In this document: piece after piece, positions 47,415-57,709 of the stretch
Position numbering within the stretch: the first letter of the stretch is position 1
Layout of the letters: each line of letters begins with the position of its first letter
NCBI GenBank assembly: GCA_000775715.1
Contig: JRWQ01000011.1
Location: forward strand, 1-64,000
Source of the DNA: Vibrio tubiashii
GTDB taxonomy: Bacteria > Pseudomonadota > Gammaproteobacteria > Enterobacterales > Vibrionaceae
Length of the DNA: 64,000 nucleotides
Direction: 5' to 3'
Translations under genes and position numbers: made by a program
Notes under the pieces: generated by a model
The model's input: the letters and a program-made list of their open reading frames with translations, nothing else
Database searches by the model: none
Told to the model about the DNA's origin: nothing

Positions 47415-47565
47415 AACCAACTCCTTGTTATGGCTTACCTATAAAGTGGTAGAGCAGATTTGGTGCCAAGAATTAAATTATTAATTTTCAATGACTTATG
47501 TTTATGTCTGACTGTTGATTGAACCAATGTGGTGCAAAATGGCACTGAAAGCGTGAATGAGCGCA

Positions 47566-47599
47566 CAAAAAAAGCCCCGCTGAATTCAGCAGGGCTTTC
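47566..47599 (-). terminator. Terminator after metG
   Basis: AAAGCCCCGCTGAATTCAGCAGGGCTTT is a hairpin with T residues on the minus strand, just after the metG stop. Confidence 0.88.
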
Positions 47600-47616
47600 G
47601 ATTATTGTGCTGTTAT

Positions 47617-49677
47617 TTACATCACACGCATACCAGGTTGTGCGCCTTCGTGCGGCTCAAGAATCCATAGGTCACTGCCACCTGGGCCAGCGGCTAGGAT
47701 CATGCCTTCAGACATACCAAATTTCATCTTACGAGGTTTTAGGTTAGCAACCATCACAGTTAGCTTGCCTTCTAGCTCTTCAGGTTTGTACGCTGACTTG
47801 ATGCCAGAGAATACCTGACGAGTTTCACCGCCGATGTCCAATTGGAATTTAAGCAGTTTGTTTGCTTTTGGCACTTCTTCACAAGAGATGATACGTGCAA
47901 TACGCATATCAACGGCTGCGAAAGCGTCAAATTCAATTTCATCAGCAATTGGATCTTTGTCGAGCTCAGTTTGGCTTGCCTTGTTCTTAGCCGCTTCTGC
48001 TGCTTCTTTTGCTGCAACTTCTGCCGCCGCATCTTCTTTAGAAGCTTCAACCATTGCTTTTACCTTCTTAGGATCGATGCGGTTGAACAGCGCTTTGAAC
48101 TTAGTAATTTCGTGACCAGTTAGTGGCGCTGCAATGCCTTCCCAAGTCAGTTCTTGATTCAAGAATGCCTCTGTACGTGCAGCAAGTTCCGGCATGACTG
48201 GTTTTAGGTAAGTCATCAGCACGCGGAATAGGTTGATACCAACAGAACAGATGTCTTGCAGCTCTTGATCTTTGCCTTCTTCTTTGGCTACTACCCACGG
48301 TGCTTTCTCATCAACGTATTGGTTTGCCTTATCAGCTAGCGCAGTGATCTCACGGATAGCGCGGCCAAATTCACGCGTTTCATACAGCTCAGCAATGCGG
48401 TCAGCCGCTGCTGCAAACTCGTTGTATAGCTCAGGCTCTGCGAACTCTGAAGATAGCTTGCCTTCAAAACGCTTGGTGATGAAGCCCGCGTTGCGAGAAG
48501 CTAGGTTAACAATCTTGTTCACAACGTCTGCGTTTACACGCTGAGTGAAATCTTCAAGGTTAAGATCTAGGTCATCGATACGGCTGTTTAGTTTCGCTGC
48601 GTAGTAGTAACGTAGACACTCTGGGTCTAGGTGATTTAGGTAAGTCGCGGCTTTAATGAAAGTGCCTTTCGACTTAGACATCTTAGCGCCATTTACCGTA
48701 ACGTAGCCGTGAACGAATACGTTGTTTGGCTTACGGAAGCCAGAGCCTTCTAGCATTGCAGGCCAGAATAGGGAGTGGAAGTAAACAATGTCTTTACCAA
48801 TGAAGTGGTACAGCTCAGTGGTGCTGTCCTTTTTCCAGTACTCATCGAAGTCTAGGTCGTCACGCTTGTCACATAGGTTTTTAAATGAACCCATGTAGCC
48901 GATAGGTGCATCTAGCCAAACGTAGAAGAATTTGTCTTTTTCGCCCGGAATTTCGAAGCCAAAGTAAGGGGCGTCACGAGAGATGTCCCACTGTTGCAGA
49001 CCAGACTCAAACCACTCTTGCATCTTGTTTGCAGTTTCAGCTTGAAGTGAGCCAGATCGTGTCCACTCTTGTAGCATGCTTTCAAATTGAGGCAGATCGA
49101 AGAAGAAGTGTTCAGAGTCTTTCATTACTGGAGTTGCGCCAGATACCGCTGATTTTGGATCAATCAGTTCAGTTGGGCTGTAAGTCTCACCACAGTTGTC
49201 GCAGTTGTCACCATATTGGTCTTCAGACTTACACTTAGGACAAGTACCTTTTACGAAACGGTCCGGTAGGAACATCTCTTTTTCAGGATCGAAAAGCTGA
49301 GAAATCGTGCGACTAGAGATAAAGCCATTCTTTTTCAGCTCAAGGTAGATGTGCGACGCTAACTCACGGTTCTCTTCTGAGTGGGTGCTGTGATAGTTAT
49401 CGAAGCTAATATCGAAGCCAGCGAAGTCCTTTTGGTGCTCTTCACTTACAGCAGCGATCATCTCTTCTGGCGTAATTCCCATCTGTTGTGCTTTTAGCAT
49501 GATTGGCGTGCCGTGAGCATCGTCAGCACAGATGAAGTTTACAGTGTTGCCACGTAGGCGTTGGTAGCGAACCCAGATGTCAGCTTGAATGTGCTCAAGC
49601 ATATGACCTAGGTGAATCGAACCGTTAGCGTACGGAAGGGCACAAGTGACCAGTAGTTTTCTTGGATCGTTTGCCAT
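47617..49677 (-). CDS. metG: Methionyl-tRNA synthetase
   Basis: Class I aminoacyl-tRNA synthetase of 686 residues. The HIGH-type motif is GSIHLGHML (residues 19-27), KMSKS occurs in [12 protein letters not shown] near residue 330, and the zinc knuckle is [19 protein letters not shown]-terminal tRNA-binding (dimer) domain starts near [14 protein letters not shown]. The frame is open to 49821, but the family start is ATG at 49677. Divergent from apbC, the arrangement of E. coli metG and mrp. Confidence 0.98.
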   Translation of the reverse strand: MANDPRKLLVTCALPYANGSIHLGHMLEHIQADIWVRYQRLRGNTVNFICADDAHGTPIMLKAQQMGITPEEMIAAVSEEHQKDFAGFDISFDNYHSTHSEENRELASHIYLELKKNGFISSRTISQLFDPEKEMFLPDRFVKGTCPKCKSEDQYGDNCDNCGETYSPTELIDPKSAVSGATPVMKDSEHFFFDLPQFESMLQEWTRSGSLQAETANKMQEWFESGLQQWDISRDAPYFGFEIPGEKDKFFYVWLDAPIGYMGSFKNLCDKRDDLDFDEYWKKDSTTELYHFIGKDIVYFHSLFWPAMLEGSGFRKPNNVFVHGYVTVNGAKMSKSKGTFIKAATYLNHLDPECLRYYYAAKLNSRIDDLDLNLEDFTQRVNADVVNKIVNLASRNAGFITKRFEGKLSSEFAEPELYNEFAAAADRIAELYETREFGRAIREITALADKANQYVDEKAPWVVAKEEGKDQELQDICSVGINLFRVLMTYLKPVMPELAARTEAFLNQELTWEGIAAPLTGHEITKFKALFNRIDPKKVKAMVEASKEDAAAEVAAKEAAEAAKNKASQTELDKDPIADEIEFDAFAAVDMRIARIISCEEVPKANKLLKFQLDIGGETRQVFSGIKSAYKPEELEGKLTVMVANLKPRKMKFGMSEGMILAAGPGGSDLWILEPHEGAQPGMRVM

Positions 49678-49832
49678 ACTTAATAATCGCTTCTTAGGTG
49701 TATAAAAAATAGAGAGTAATACTACCTTATCCCACCAATGACTCCAAGGCTCCAAATGTGGGAAACCCCCAGTTTTTTCAGGGTTCAGTCTAGACGAGGG
49801 GAGTGTTACGATTAGATGCATAAGGAGGACCT

Positions 49833-50906
49833 ATGCGTCAGTTCACTTCAAAACAAGATTTCTGTGATTGGTTGAACCAGTTTGAACACCCTAACCTAGC
49901 TCAAAATTGGGCATCGACTATGGGAATTGTTTCTATTGAATCGAGCCGTTTTAAGATCGAAATTCCATTTGCTGCCAATGCGTTAGTTGATGATCTAACG
50001 GCTTGGGTCCAAACCGCTCAAGAGAGTGGAGAGGTTGCGTCATTCTCTTACGATGTGTCGGTTGCGGCTAAGCCTCTAGAGACTCATGTTGCGGCTACCG
50101 TTAAGGGGGTAAAAAACGTCATAGCGGTGACCTCGGCAAAAGGTGGCGTAGGGAAGTCGACAACCTCAGTGAATTTGGCTCTGGCTCTTGCTAAGTCCGG
50201 GGCAAAAGTCGGGCTACTCGATGCCGACATTTATGGTCCTTCGGTACCACTGATGTTAGGTCAGACGAATGCGCAGCCTGAAGTTCGAGACAACAAATGG
50301 ATGCAACCCATCTCTGCGCACGGTATTTATACCCATTCAATCGGCTATCTAGTCTCGAAAGATGAAGCGGCAATTTGGCGTGGACCTATGGCGGCCAAAG
50401 CGCTTGCACAGCTTTTAAACGAGACGGAATGGCCGGATCTCGATTACCTAGTGATTGATATGCCTCCAGGTACGGGGGATATCCAACTGACTCTGGCGCA
50501 ACAAGTTCCGGTAACAGGCGCTGTTATTGTGACTACACCGCAAGATCTGGCATTGGCTGATGCACGTAAAGGTGCGGCAATGTTCAATAAAGTAGACGTT
50601 CCTGTTGTGGGTGTGGTGGAAAATATGAGTTATCACATTTGTAGCCATTGTGGAGAGAAGGAACACATCTTTGGAGCAGGTGGCGCAGAGAAAATGGCCA
50701 GTGAGTATGGCCTAGATCTATTGGCTCAAATACCACTGCATATTCAAATGCGCGAAGACATTGATAACGGTACGCCAACTGTCGCGGCAAGACCGGATTC
50801 TGAGCATGGCAAACAATACCTAGCTTTGGCTGAAGCGGTGAGTTCACGCTTGTATTGGTATGGCAAAACTAAACCGGATTCGATCATGTTCACCATGGTA
50901 GAATAA
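49833..50906 (+). CDS. apbC: Iron-sulfur carrier protein ApbC (Mrp)
   Basis: Cytosolic P-loop ATPase of 357 residues that carries and transfers Fe-S clusters. The deviant Walker A is SAKGGVGKSTT near residue 106, and the cluster-binding CxxC is in YHICSHCGEKEH near residue 268. A small N-terminal domain (about 1-95) precedes it. AAGGAGG lies upstream of the ATG. It is divergent from metG and ends with a terminator at 50927-50954. Confidence 0.96.
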   Translation: MRQFTSKQDFCDWLNQFEHPNLAQNWASTMGIVSIESSRFKIEIPFAANALVDDLTAWVQTAQESGEVASFSYDVSVAAKPLETHVAATVKGVKNVIAVTSAKGGVGKSTTSVNLALALAKSGAKVGLLDADIYGPSVPLMLGQTNAQPEVRDNKWMQPISAHGIYTHSIGYLVSKDEAAIWRGPMAAKALAQLLNETEWPDLDYLVIDMPPGTGDIQLTLAQQVPVTGAVIVTTPQDLALADARKGAAMFNKVDVPVVGVVENMSYHICSHCGEKEHIFGAGGAEKMASEYGLDLLAQIPLHIQMREDIDNGTPTVAARPDSEHGKQYLALAEAVSSRLYWYGKTKPDSIMFTMVE

Positions 50907-50926
50907 ACACTTAATTGCACTGCAAT

Positions 50927-50954
50927 AAGAGCGCATGGATGACGCTCTTTTTAT
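50927..50954 (+). terminator. Terminator after apbC
   Basis: AAGAGCG pairs with CGCTCTT across a 9-base loop and is followed by TTTTATTC. Confidence 0.85.
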
Positions 50955-51153
50955 TCTTATTCAATGTAATCGTTTGCGCTGAAATCTTTTATTCCATTTA
51001 GCCGATTCGGACCAATCCTGACTAGCAACCAATGGCTGAACTCCCTATAATCAGGCGGTTTATCTAAATTTATACTAATACGCAGAGCTCACCTCGATGA
51101 GCACTGCTAGTATTAGCATATGACACCAATCTAAATCATCGGGTGCAAGAATA

Positions 51154-51795
51154 ATGTCTGATAATAATCAATGCGTCATCGTAGGTATTGCTGGCGCGTC
51201 TGCTTCTGGAAAAAGTTTAATCGCGAGCACTATTTACAACGAACTACGTGAAAAAGTGGGCGATCATCAAATTGGTGTGATTACGGAAGATTGCTACTAC
51301 AACGATCAAGGCCATCTAAGTATGGATGAGCGTGTAAAAACCAACTATGACCACCCAAGCGCACTGGACCACGATCTTCTGTGCGACCATCTAGAGCAGT
51401 TAGTTAAGGGACAAGCAGTAGAAGTACCTGAGTACAGCTACACCGACCACACCCGTACAGAGAATACGACCTCAATGACGCCGAAGAAGGTGATTATTCT
51501 TGAAGGTATCTTGCTCCTTACTGATCCCCGCCTACGTGACTTGATGCACGCGACTGTGTTTATGGACACACCGCTTGATATTTGTTTACTACGCCGTGTT
51601 AAGCGTGACGTAGAAGAACGTGGTCGTACTATGGATTCGGTACTTAAACAGTACCAAGAGACGGTTCGTCCAATGTTTATGCAGTTTATCGAGCCATCGA
51701 AGCAGTATGCAGACATTATTGTTCCACGTGGTGGTAAAAACCGTATCGCGATTGATGTATTGAAAGCTCACATTGCAAAACTTCTGAAATCTTAA
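51154..51795 (+). CDS. udk: Uridine kinase
   Basis: Phosphorylates uridine and cytidine in pyrimidine salvage. The 213 residues carry Walker [15 protein letters not shown] (9-22), the substrate region [26 protein letters not shown], and the lid with [13 protein letters not shown]. The length equals that of E. coli Udk. It is a single-gene unit following apbC after 247 bp that hold only the apbC terminator and presumed promoter. Confidence 0.97.
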   Translation: MSDNNQCVIVGIAGASASGKSLIASTIYNELREKVGDHQIGVITEDCYYNDQGHLSMDERVKTNYDHPSALDHDLLCDHLEQLVKGQAVEVPEYSYTDHTRTENTTSMTPKKVIILEGILLLTDPRLRDLMHATVFMDTPLDICLLRRVKRDVEERGRTMDSVLKQYQETVRPMFMQFIEPSKQYADIIVPRGGKNRIAIDVLKAHIAKLLKS

Positions 51796-51833
51796 CGTTT
51801 AAAAGACGCTTAAGACTTTATTTTATCTTTGAT

Positions 51834-51863
51834 AAGTGGCACTTTTAGTGCCACTTTCTTTTT
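51834..51863 (+). terminator. Terminator after udk
   Basis: AAGTGGCAC pairs with GTGCCACTT around TTTTA and is followed by TCTTTTT. Confidence 0.92.
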
Positions 51864-51951
51864 ATGGCTCTCATAAAAAATTAACTGTTCATTTATACTT
51901 GGAGCTAGCGCTGTACCCAAAAGGCGTGCTCACCAAGCAAGGAAAATGTTG

Positions 51952-54117
51952 ATGAAGAAACTGCTTCTAATCGTAGCAATCCCATTGGTTGCTATTGTCG
52001 GTGCTCTGATTGCACTGGTTACCTTAGTCAATCCTAACCAATTTAAACCGCTCATCGTAGAACAAGCCAAAACGCATACTGGGCTCGAGCTTGTGATTGA
52101 TGGTGATATCAGCTGGCAATTTTTCCCGTCGATTGGTTTTGAACTCGGCCAAACTCAGCTACGTAACCCTCAGGGTTTTGAACAGATGAATATGTTCAAG
52201 GTTGATACGGTAGGTATTGATGTTTCTGTTATGCCTTTGTTTAGTCAGCAGTTGGAGATCGGCAATATCACTTTAGATGGTGCGGCTTTCTCACTAGAGA
52301 CGTTGCCAGACGGAACTAAAAACATTGATGCCCTGACTCAAGCACAGTCCGCGCAAGCACAGCAAGCTACAGCGCCAGCTGCGTCAGAGTCTGCTTCGCA
52401 AGTTTCAGAGCCTGCAGCAGAACAAACAACCGATACCGCTTCTGCTTGGTCGATTAACTTGGCAGGTGTAACGATTTCCAATGCGTCGGTAGAAATTCAA
52501 GATAAACAGGCAGGCTCCTTTACTAAGCTCTATGACGTTTCGTTAAACCTTTCTCAGTTTGCGGTTGATACTTGGACTAAAGCGGATTTTGCTGCCAAAG
52601 GTGAAGCGAATCAGCAGAAATTTACTGCTAAAGGTGATGCTGAGTTTAAGCTAGCTAAAGGCTTTAAAGAGTATGCACTGCGTAACATTAATTTAGACGC
52701 GACCTTTAGCGATCCTGCAACCCAGATCGATAGTGCAAAAATCGGTTTAGAAACATTCGAGTTTGATAAAGCCAATGCTTTAACGTATGCAGTGGTGGGT
52801 AACGCGGCTGGGTTAAACATTGACATGAAAGGCTCAGCTTCGTTATTGGTTGATCAAGCGATCAGTAATGTGCTGCTGAACAAAATGATGCTAGATGCCA
52901 CATTCAAAGGTGACTCGCTTCCTCAGTCACCAATGAAGGTAGATATGGCATCTGATTTGTCGTTTGACCTGACTGAGAGCCACCTAAGTTTTGTGCTCGA
53001 AAAGTTAACTGCGAATGCATTGGCATTTGATGGTAAAGCTGATGTGACGTTAGGCGATATTCCTAAGGTTCGATTTGCTTTGCATAGTCCGAACATCGAC
53101 TTGGATGAGTTTTTGGGCTTAGATAAACCAAATGCAGGTGAGGCTTCGCCGCAAAGCGATACGCCGCCGGCTGAAACGCCAGAGCAAAAGCCTGCTCCGA
53201 CGTCACCACAAAAACCTGCCCAAGAGGTGGAGCCTGATCTGTCTGCACTAAAAACGTTGGACGTAAAAGGTATTATTACAATTGATAAGTTCAAAGCGAA
53301 CAATGCCAAAATGCAGAACGTTAAGGCGAGCTTCTCAGTTAATCGTGGTGTCGTAGATTTGACTTCATTTACATCCAACCTGTATCAAGGCTCTATTTCT
53401 GCTACAGCTCGTCTCGATACACGTAAGTCCCCGGTAAGTTACACAGCGAAAAAACGCATCAAAGGGGTAAAAGTTCAGCCTCTACTGGTTGATGTTGCTG
53501 ACAACGATATGCTTGAAGGAACGGGTAACATTGATGTTGATGTCAAAGGTAGTAGCTTGACACCAACTGGTATTAAGAAAAACCTTGTCGGTACCGTAGT
53601 GATTAACTTTGCTGATGGTGCTGTGAATGGTATCAATGTCGCGCAATTGATCAGGGAGAACTACGCCAAGATTAAAGGTGAAAAGTATGATGACGTTGAC
53701 GGCGTACAGAAAACCGATTTTAGCGCAATGAAAGCGACGCTGAAGCTGAATAAAGGTAACGTAACAACGGATGATCTTACTATGCAATCGCCACTGCTGC
53801 GCATTCGTGGCAATGGTAGCGCGAACTACATCGACGAAACTGTCGACTTTACTGTTAGCACTTCTATCGTTGGTTCGCTAAAAGGGCAAGGTGGAAAAGA
53901 TATTGATGAGCTAAAAGATGTGACGATACCAATTAATATCTCTGGCGCATGGGCTGAGCCAAAGTTCAAGCTAGTGTTTGATGATGTGTTGAAGCAGAAA
54001 GCTGAGAAAGAACTTGACCGCGGTCTGAAGAAGTTGGATGAGAAGCTTGGTGACAAAATCAAAGATGAGAAGACGCGAGACGCCGTTAACAGCTTGATTA
54101 AAGGGTTGTTTAACTGA
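51952..54117 (+). CDS. AsmA family protein
   Basis: Large inner-membrane anchored periplasmic protein (721 residues) of the AsmA/TamB-like lipid-bridge superfamily. One N-terminal membrane helix is followed by the AsmA N-terminal domain (IDGDISWQFFPSIGFELGQTQLRNPQGF), a Pro-rich low-complexity linker near 395-425 (SPQSDTPPAETPEQKPAPTS) and the C-terminal AsmA domain (INFADGAVNGINVAQLIRENY, LTMQSPLLRIRGNGS). AAGGAAA precedes two close ATG codons (51946 and 51952); spacing favours the second. Such proteins are thought to help move phospholipids to the outer membrane. Confidence 0.92.
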   Translation: MKKLLLIVAIPLVAIVGALIALVTLVNPNQFKPLIVEQAKTHTGLELVIDGDISWQFFPSIGFELGQTQLRNPQGFEQMNMFKVDTVGIDVSVMPLFSQQLEIGNITLDGAAFSLETLPDGTKNIDALTQAQSAQAQQATAPAASESASQVSEPAAEQTTDTASAWSINLAGVTISNASVEIQDKQAGSFTKLYDVSLNLSQFAVDTWTKADFAAKGEANQQKFTAKGDAEFKLAKGFKEYALRNINLDATFSDPATQIDSAKIGLETFEFDKANALTYAVVGNAAGLNIDMKGSASLLVDQAISNVLLNKMMLDATFKGDSLPQSPMKVDMASDLSFDLTESHLSFVLEKLTANALAFDGKADVTLGDIPKVRFALHSPNIDLDEFLGLDKPNAGEASPQSDTPPAETPEQKPAPTSPQKPAQEVEPDLSALKTLDVKGIITIDKFKANNAKMQNVKASFSVNRGVVDLTSFTSNLYQGSISATARLDTRKSPVSYTAKKRIKGVKVQPLLVDVADNDMLEGTGNIDVDVKGSSLTPTGIKKNLVGTVVINFADGAVNGINVAQLIRENYAKIKGEKYDDVDGVQKTDFSAMKATLKLNKGNVTTDDLTMQSPLLRIRGNGSANYIDETVDFTVSTSIVGSLKGQGGKDIDELKDVTIPINISGAWAEPKFKLVFDDVLKQKAEKELDRGLKKLDEKLGDKIKDEKTRDAVNSLIKGLFN

Positions 54118-54150
54118 TCGGTTAGCCGACGAACGTTGCCAAACAACAGC

Positions 54151-54199
54151 AAGCCCTCAAGGATAGAAAATTCTATCTATCTTTGAGGGCTTTTATTTG
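54151..54199. terminator. Terminator after the AsmA gene
   Basis: AGCCCTCAA pairs with TTGAGGGCT around an inner GATAGAAAATTCTATC stem; T residues follow. It also faces the convergent binding-protein gene. Confidence 0.88.
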
Positions 54200-54207
54200 T
54201 ATGCTTG

Positions 54208-54945
54208 TTAATTAGAGACGGTGTAGCGTTTTCGGATTGCTTGGTACTCTGAGGTACGTTGAAACTCTTCTAAGGCTTGTTGCCATTGATGAAGAATTTT
54301 TGGATTAGTCCCCTTTGAAAAGGCGATGTATAGGTCAATATCGAATAAATTGATTTCCGAGCGCACGATTTCATCCCGATTGATGCCTTCAGCATCGAGT
54401 AAACTAGGCATAGCGAATTCACCAGCTACCATTGCAGTCACCCGGTCGTAGCTGAGTAGCCGTGCGTTTTCTCGCGGCTGGTTTGTCACCCAAAGGTTAT
54501 CGAAGCCTAAGTCAATTAATGTTTGATGCTCTGGATAGTTGGCTGTAACCGCAATGCTTTGCCATTGCCTTGCGCTGTTGATGTTTTCTGACGACGAGTC
54601 AAAACGACGGCTATGATACAGATACACTCCGTCAGAGAGTATAGGACCGACCCAATCAAACTTGCCGTCTCTAGCTGGGGTTCTGGCTACACAAAAGAGG
54701 GCTCTATTGGGTAACAGCTCTAGCTGTTTTATTGCACGTGACCATGGTAGGACTTGGATTTCATCCTTTAAGTCTAATCGCTTCATCACGTGCTGGACAA
54801 TTTCGACGCCGATGCCTGTCAGTTGTCCGTTTGAATCGTAAAAACCAAAGGGAGCGAAATCCTCGGTCATCATGGTAATTTTGGCGTTAACTGGCAGTGT
54901 TAAAACGCAGCACACTAGCAATAATGCAGATTTCAATTTAAGCAT
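54208..54945 (-). CDS. Periplasmic solute-binding protein (SBP_bac_3 type)
   Basis: Exported protein of 245 residues. A signal peptide (LKLKSALLLVCCVLTLPVNA) is followed by the two-lobed fold of family 3 solute receptors: TEDFAPFGFYDSNGQLTGIGVEIV near the start and LDLKDEIQVLPWSRAIKQLE. It lacks transporter genes and sits beside a chemoreceptor gene, so it may feed ligand to that receptor rather than to an ABC transporter. Amino acid or amine ligands are common in the family. Confidence 0.85.
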   Translation of the reverse strand: MLKLKSALLLVCCVLTLPVNAKITMMTEDFAPFGFYDSNGQLTGIGVEIVQHVMKRLDLKDEIQVLPWSRAIKQLELLPNRALFCVARTPARDGKFDWVGPILSDGVYLYHSRRFDSSSENINSARQWQSIAVTANYPEHQTLIDLGFDNLWVTNQPRENARLLSYDRVTAMVAGEFAMPSLLDAEGINRDEIVRSEINLFDIDLYIAFSKGTNPKILHQWQQALEEFQRTSEYQAIRKRYTVSN

Positions 54946-55019
54946 GTTGTCTCTCTGTGGTTATTGATAGTTCACATAACAAGCTTAGTTGAAAAGGCCA
55001 AAATGTGACCTCTTTACCT

Positions 55020-56654
55020 TTATGTTTTGAACTCATCAACCTGTCGGTTGAGTTCATCACTTTCCGCACCTAACTGTCCGCATAGCTGGTCAGCGTGATT
55101 CAGCATTTGAACCATTTCACTACTGTTTGACGCGATCTGCTGGATGTTTTGATTAATTTCCCCACTTACTGCCGATTGCTGGGTTGCAGCAGCAGCGATT
55201 TCAGTATTCATTTGGTTAATTTGTTCGATTGAATCGCGAATGATATCTAACGATTGCGAAGCCGAGTTCGCGATAGCAATGGTTTTTTGACTACTGGTCT
55301 GACTCGACTGCATCGCACCGACAGCACTTTGTGCACCTGACTGTAGTCGCTCTATCATAGTTTGGATTTCACCTGTACTTTGTTGAGTGCGTCCTGCTAA
55401 AGAGCGTACTTCGTCAGCCACTACGGCAAAGCCTCTACCTTGCTCACCGGCACGTGCAGCTTCAATCGCCGCATTTAAAGCCAACAAGTTTGTCTGATCA
55501 GCAATGTCACGGATAACATCAAGCACGGAAGCAATATTGTTTACATCCGTATCCAGCAAGTTAACCACTTCACTAGCTTGACTTATTTGCTCAGACAGCT
55601 CCCCGATTGAGTCAAGTGCTTGTGTTATCGTTAGATGAATAGTCTCTGTTTCATTACTTGCTTGATGGCTAAACTGAGCAGCCTCGCTCGCATGTTGACT
55701 GACACTGAGACTGGTTGCTTGCATTTCATTGACCGCTGTTGCCGCCGCTTCACTCTCTCTGTGCTGAGATTGGCTAAACTCTGTCGTACTCGCAGTCGCT
55801 TGTTTTAAACCATTCGCCATGTTTTTCACTTTGTCAGAACAATCCATAACATGCGTGACGGTTTGCTGAATTTTAGCGACAAACACATTGAACGAAGTGG
55901 CTAACGAACCAAGCTCATCGCGACTGACCACTTCTAATCTGCGTGATAGGTCACCTTCACCTTGGGCAATGTCCGCCATTGCATTGCTTATGCGATTGAT
56001 AGGGCGAACCACAAACCTCATTGTCGTCCAGATGGTGACTAACACGGTAAGTAGCGTGACTATCATCGAAATAATCACAACGCGCTCGTTAGTTGCGATG
56101 GATTCCTCGACCTGCTGCTTTAGCATCAGTTGCTGCTCATCAATGGAATTACTAATGGTTTTTAGCTGTTTACGAATCACTTTAAACTGGCTGCTGAACT
56201 CCGCTGCCTTGTTTTCATAGTAACGAGCGGCCATTTCTGGCTGATCAATCATAGGCTCATATAAGCTAACCCAAGAGCGTGTTGCACTCAGCAGGGTATC
56301 TAGGTCTGCATACAGGCTATCTGGCAATATTTTGTGTTCAAATAGGGTTTTAAGCTTTGCCATTCTTGGCTCAGCTCGATACGCGTTATCAGCGAACTCG
56401 TTTTGATGATAGTTTATTTCTGCTTGAGTTTGCGCTTGAGCGACGCCATTGGCCGCAACCATTACTTGGTACAAATCTCGATAAGCATCTTGCAAACTAT
56501 CAATAGAGGGTTGCACAACATTGTTCAATTGAGCATTAAGATAAGCTTGTTTGTTGCTTTGCAAATATGAAACGGTGGAGCTAGCCACTACGCTGGTAAG
56601 AATAACCATCATGGGCAGCAGCATCTTTTTAGATATAGATAACTGGATCATCAA
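55020..56654 (-). CDS. Methyl-accepting chemotaxis protein, helical sensor
   Basis: Chemoreceptor of 544 residues. Two membrane helices (about 9-30 and 190-212) enclose a wholly helical periplasmic sensor of about 160 residues, of the four-helix-bundle or longer HBM type. A HAMP linker ([24 protein letters not shown], split about 213-240) leads to the signalling domain with tip [20 protein letters not shown]. It is 74 bp upstream of the solute-binding protein gene on the same strand, so the pair may be functionally linked. Ligand unknown. Confidence 0.92.
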   Translation of the reverse strand: MMIQLSISKKMLLPMMVILTSVVASSTVSYLQSNKQAYLNAQLNNVVQPSIDSLQDAYRDLYQVMVAANGVAQAQTQAEINYHQNEFADNAYRAEPRMAKLKTLFEHKILPDSLYADLDTLLSATRSWVSLYEPMIDQPEMAARYYENKAAEFSSQFKVIRKQLKTISNSIDEQQLMLKQQVEESIATNERVVIISMIVTLLTVLVTIWTTMRFVVRPINRISNAMADIAQGEGDLSRRLEVVSRDELGSLATSFNVFVAKIQQTVTHVMDCSDKVKNMANGLKQATASTTEFSQSQHRESEAAATAVNEMQATSLSVSQHASEAAQFSHQASNETETIHLTITQALDSIGELSEQISQASEVVNLLDTDVNNIASVLDVIRDIADQTNLLALNAAIEAARAGEQGRGFAVVADEVRSLAGRTQQSTGEIQTMIERLQSGAQSAVGAMQSSQTSSQKTIAIANSASQSLDIIRDSIEQINQMNTEIAAAATQQSAVSGEINQNIQQIASNSSEMVQMLNHADQLCGQLGAESDELNRQVDEFKT

Positions 56655-56835
56655 TAGACCTTATTACATCACGGGAACGACAAGTGATTAGCGTAACCAT
56701 GTAGGTCATTGAGCAAAAGAGACGGAATGTGACTGCCTATCCGTCTTTTTGATGTGGATATTTATAGTTGGGTCATATCTGACCCACAACCATGTTTTAT
56801 GTAATTTAGTCGATATCTTTGTGCTTTGAAAATGA

Positions 56836-57027
56836 TTACCAATCAACGCCTTTCAATGCTTTAACACCGGATTCAAAAGCGTGTTTTACATTGCGAACTT
56901 CGGATACGGTATCTGCCATTTCAATCAGCGTTCGATGTGCGCCGCGACCGGTAATGATCACAGATTGCATTTTGGGGCGATTCTTTAGCGCTTCAACGAC
57001 TTCGTCGAGTTCGATATAGCCTAGTTT
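56836..57027 (-). pseudogene. btuR: 3' fragment of btuR (cobalamin adenosyltransferase)
   Basis: The minus strand encodes the last 63 residues of a BtuR/CobO-type corrinoid adenosyltransferase (KLGYIELDEVVEAL, IITGRGAHRTLIEMADTVSEV, KHAFESGVKALKGVDW, then stop). Homology ends at the Lys codon at 57027, and the next upstream codon is a stop, so about two thirds of the gene are missing and there is no start. It lies exactly where the chromosomal backbone gives way to the microcin-like island, so it probably marks the island boundary. The rest of the gene is not in the window. Confidence 0.8.
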
Positions 57028-57208
57028 CTATCTGATAAATAGATTGGGTATTAATATGACTCTGTGTGCATATTTTTGTAATTGATATGTTAGTAACAAG
57101 CTTGGACTAGATTGCTTACTCGAAATAGCCGCTAGTCTTCATTCACTTCTTAGCTGCCACTTGTATCTTAGCTGTAAATTATTAATTTCTGAATATCAGA
57201 GGATTGCC

Positions 57209-57709
57209 ATGGAAGGTGAGTCTATTTCATTTTATAACAGCCGAATTACTGGATGTTCCTATGGCGCACTATCAAAAGCTGAAGTAACACATGAACTTGG
57301 CCAATTTATTGAAATAATGGTGAAGAGTAAGACACGCCAAAAAATCAACATAGCTTCATTCCTCCACTGGATAAAACCGGCGGTAATTCACAGGCAATAT
57401 AAGTTTCTAAAATTATCTAGCGATGTTGGGTTCACTGGATACGTTATATGGGCTTGGGTGGACGATTTAACGTTATCGAATTATATGACTCAGCCTAGAT
57501 TCTCACTTAAACCAATGAACTGGAATGAAGGTAATAATTTAGTTGTTGTTGACTGGTTTGTCGAAAAAAACAGAGTAAGTCAGTTGAAAGAGCTATATAA
57601 GCATGTCGCTTCCTCTACGAAAATACGTAGGGGTGAAATCAATATGTGCATTAGAGACGAACAAGGCAATGTTATTAAAACAAATAAGCGGAGTATATAT
57701 GGGTTCTAA
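57209..57709 (+). CDS. HlyC-like acyltransferase (MchD/MceI-like)
   Basis: A 166-residue protein of the toxin-activating lysine acyltransferase family. GYVIWAWVDD and MNWNEGNNLVVVDWF match the HlyC segments around its conserved Asp92. The catalytic His23 of HlyC aligns with an Arg here (KSKTRQKINI), so the usual chemistry may be altered. In microcins H47 and E492 the MchD/MceI member works with MchC/MceJ to attach a siderophore to the peptide C-terminus; the same pair follows here. The frame opens at 57161, but AGAGG precedes the ATG at 57209. Confidence 0.82.
   Translation: MEGESISFYNSRITGCSYGALSKAEVTHELGQFIEIMVKSKTRQKINIASFLHWIKPAVIHRQYKFLKLSSDVGFTGYVIWAWVDDLTLSNYMTQPRFSLKPMNWNEGNNLVVVDWFVEKNRVSQLKELYKHVASSTKIRRGEINMCIRDEQGNVIKTNKRSIYGF

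Noticed and set aside
56819..57019. A 66-residue plus-strand open frame
   Set aside because: It is the antisense of the btuR fragment, whose minus-strand reading has clear homology.
56655..57208. A Fur box controlling the microcin-like cluster
   Set aside because: Known siderophore microcins are Fur-controlled, but I found no convincing Fur match upstream of 57209 or of the precursor gene.
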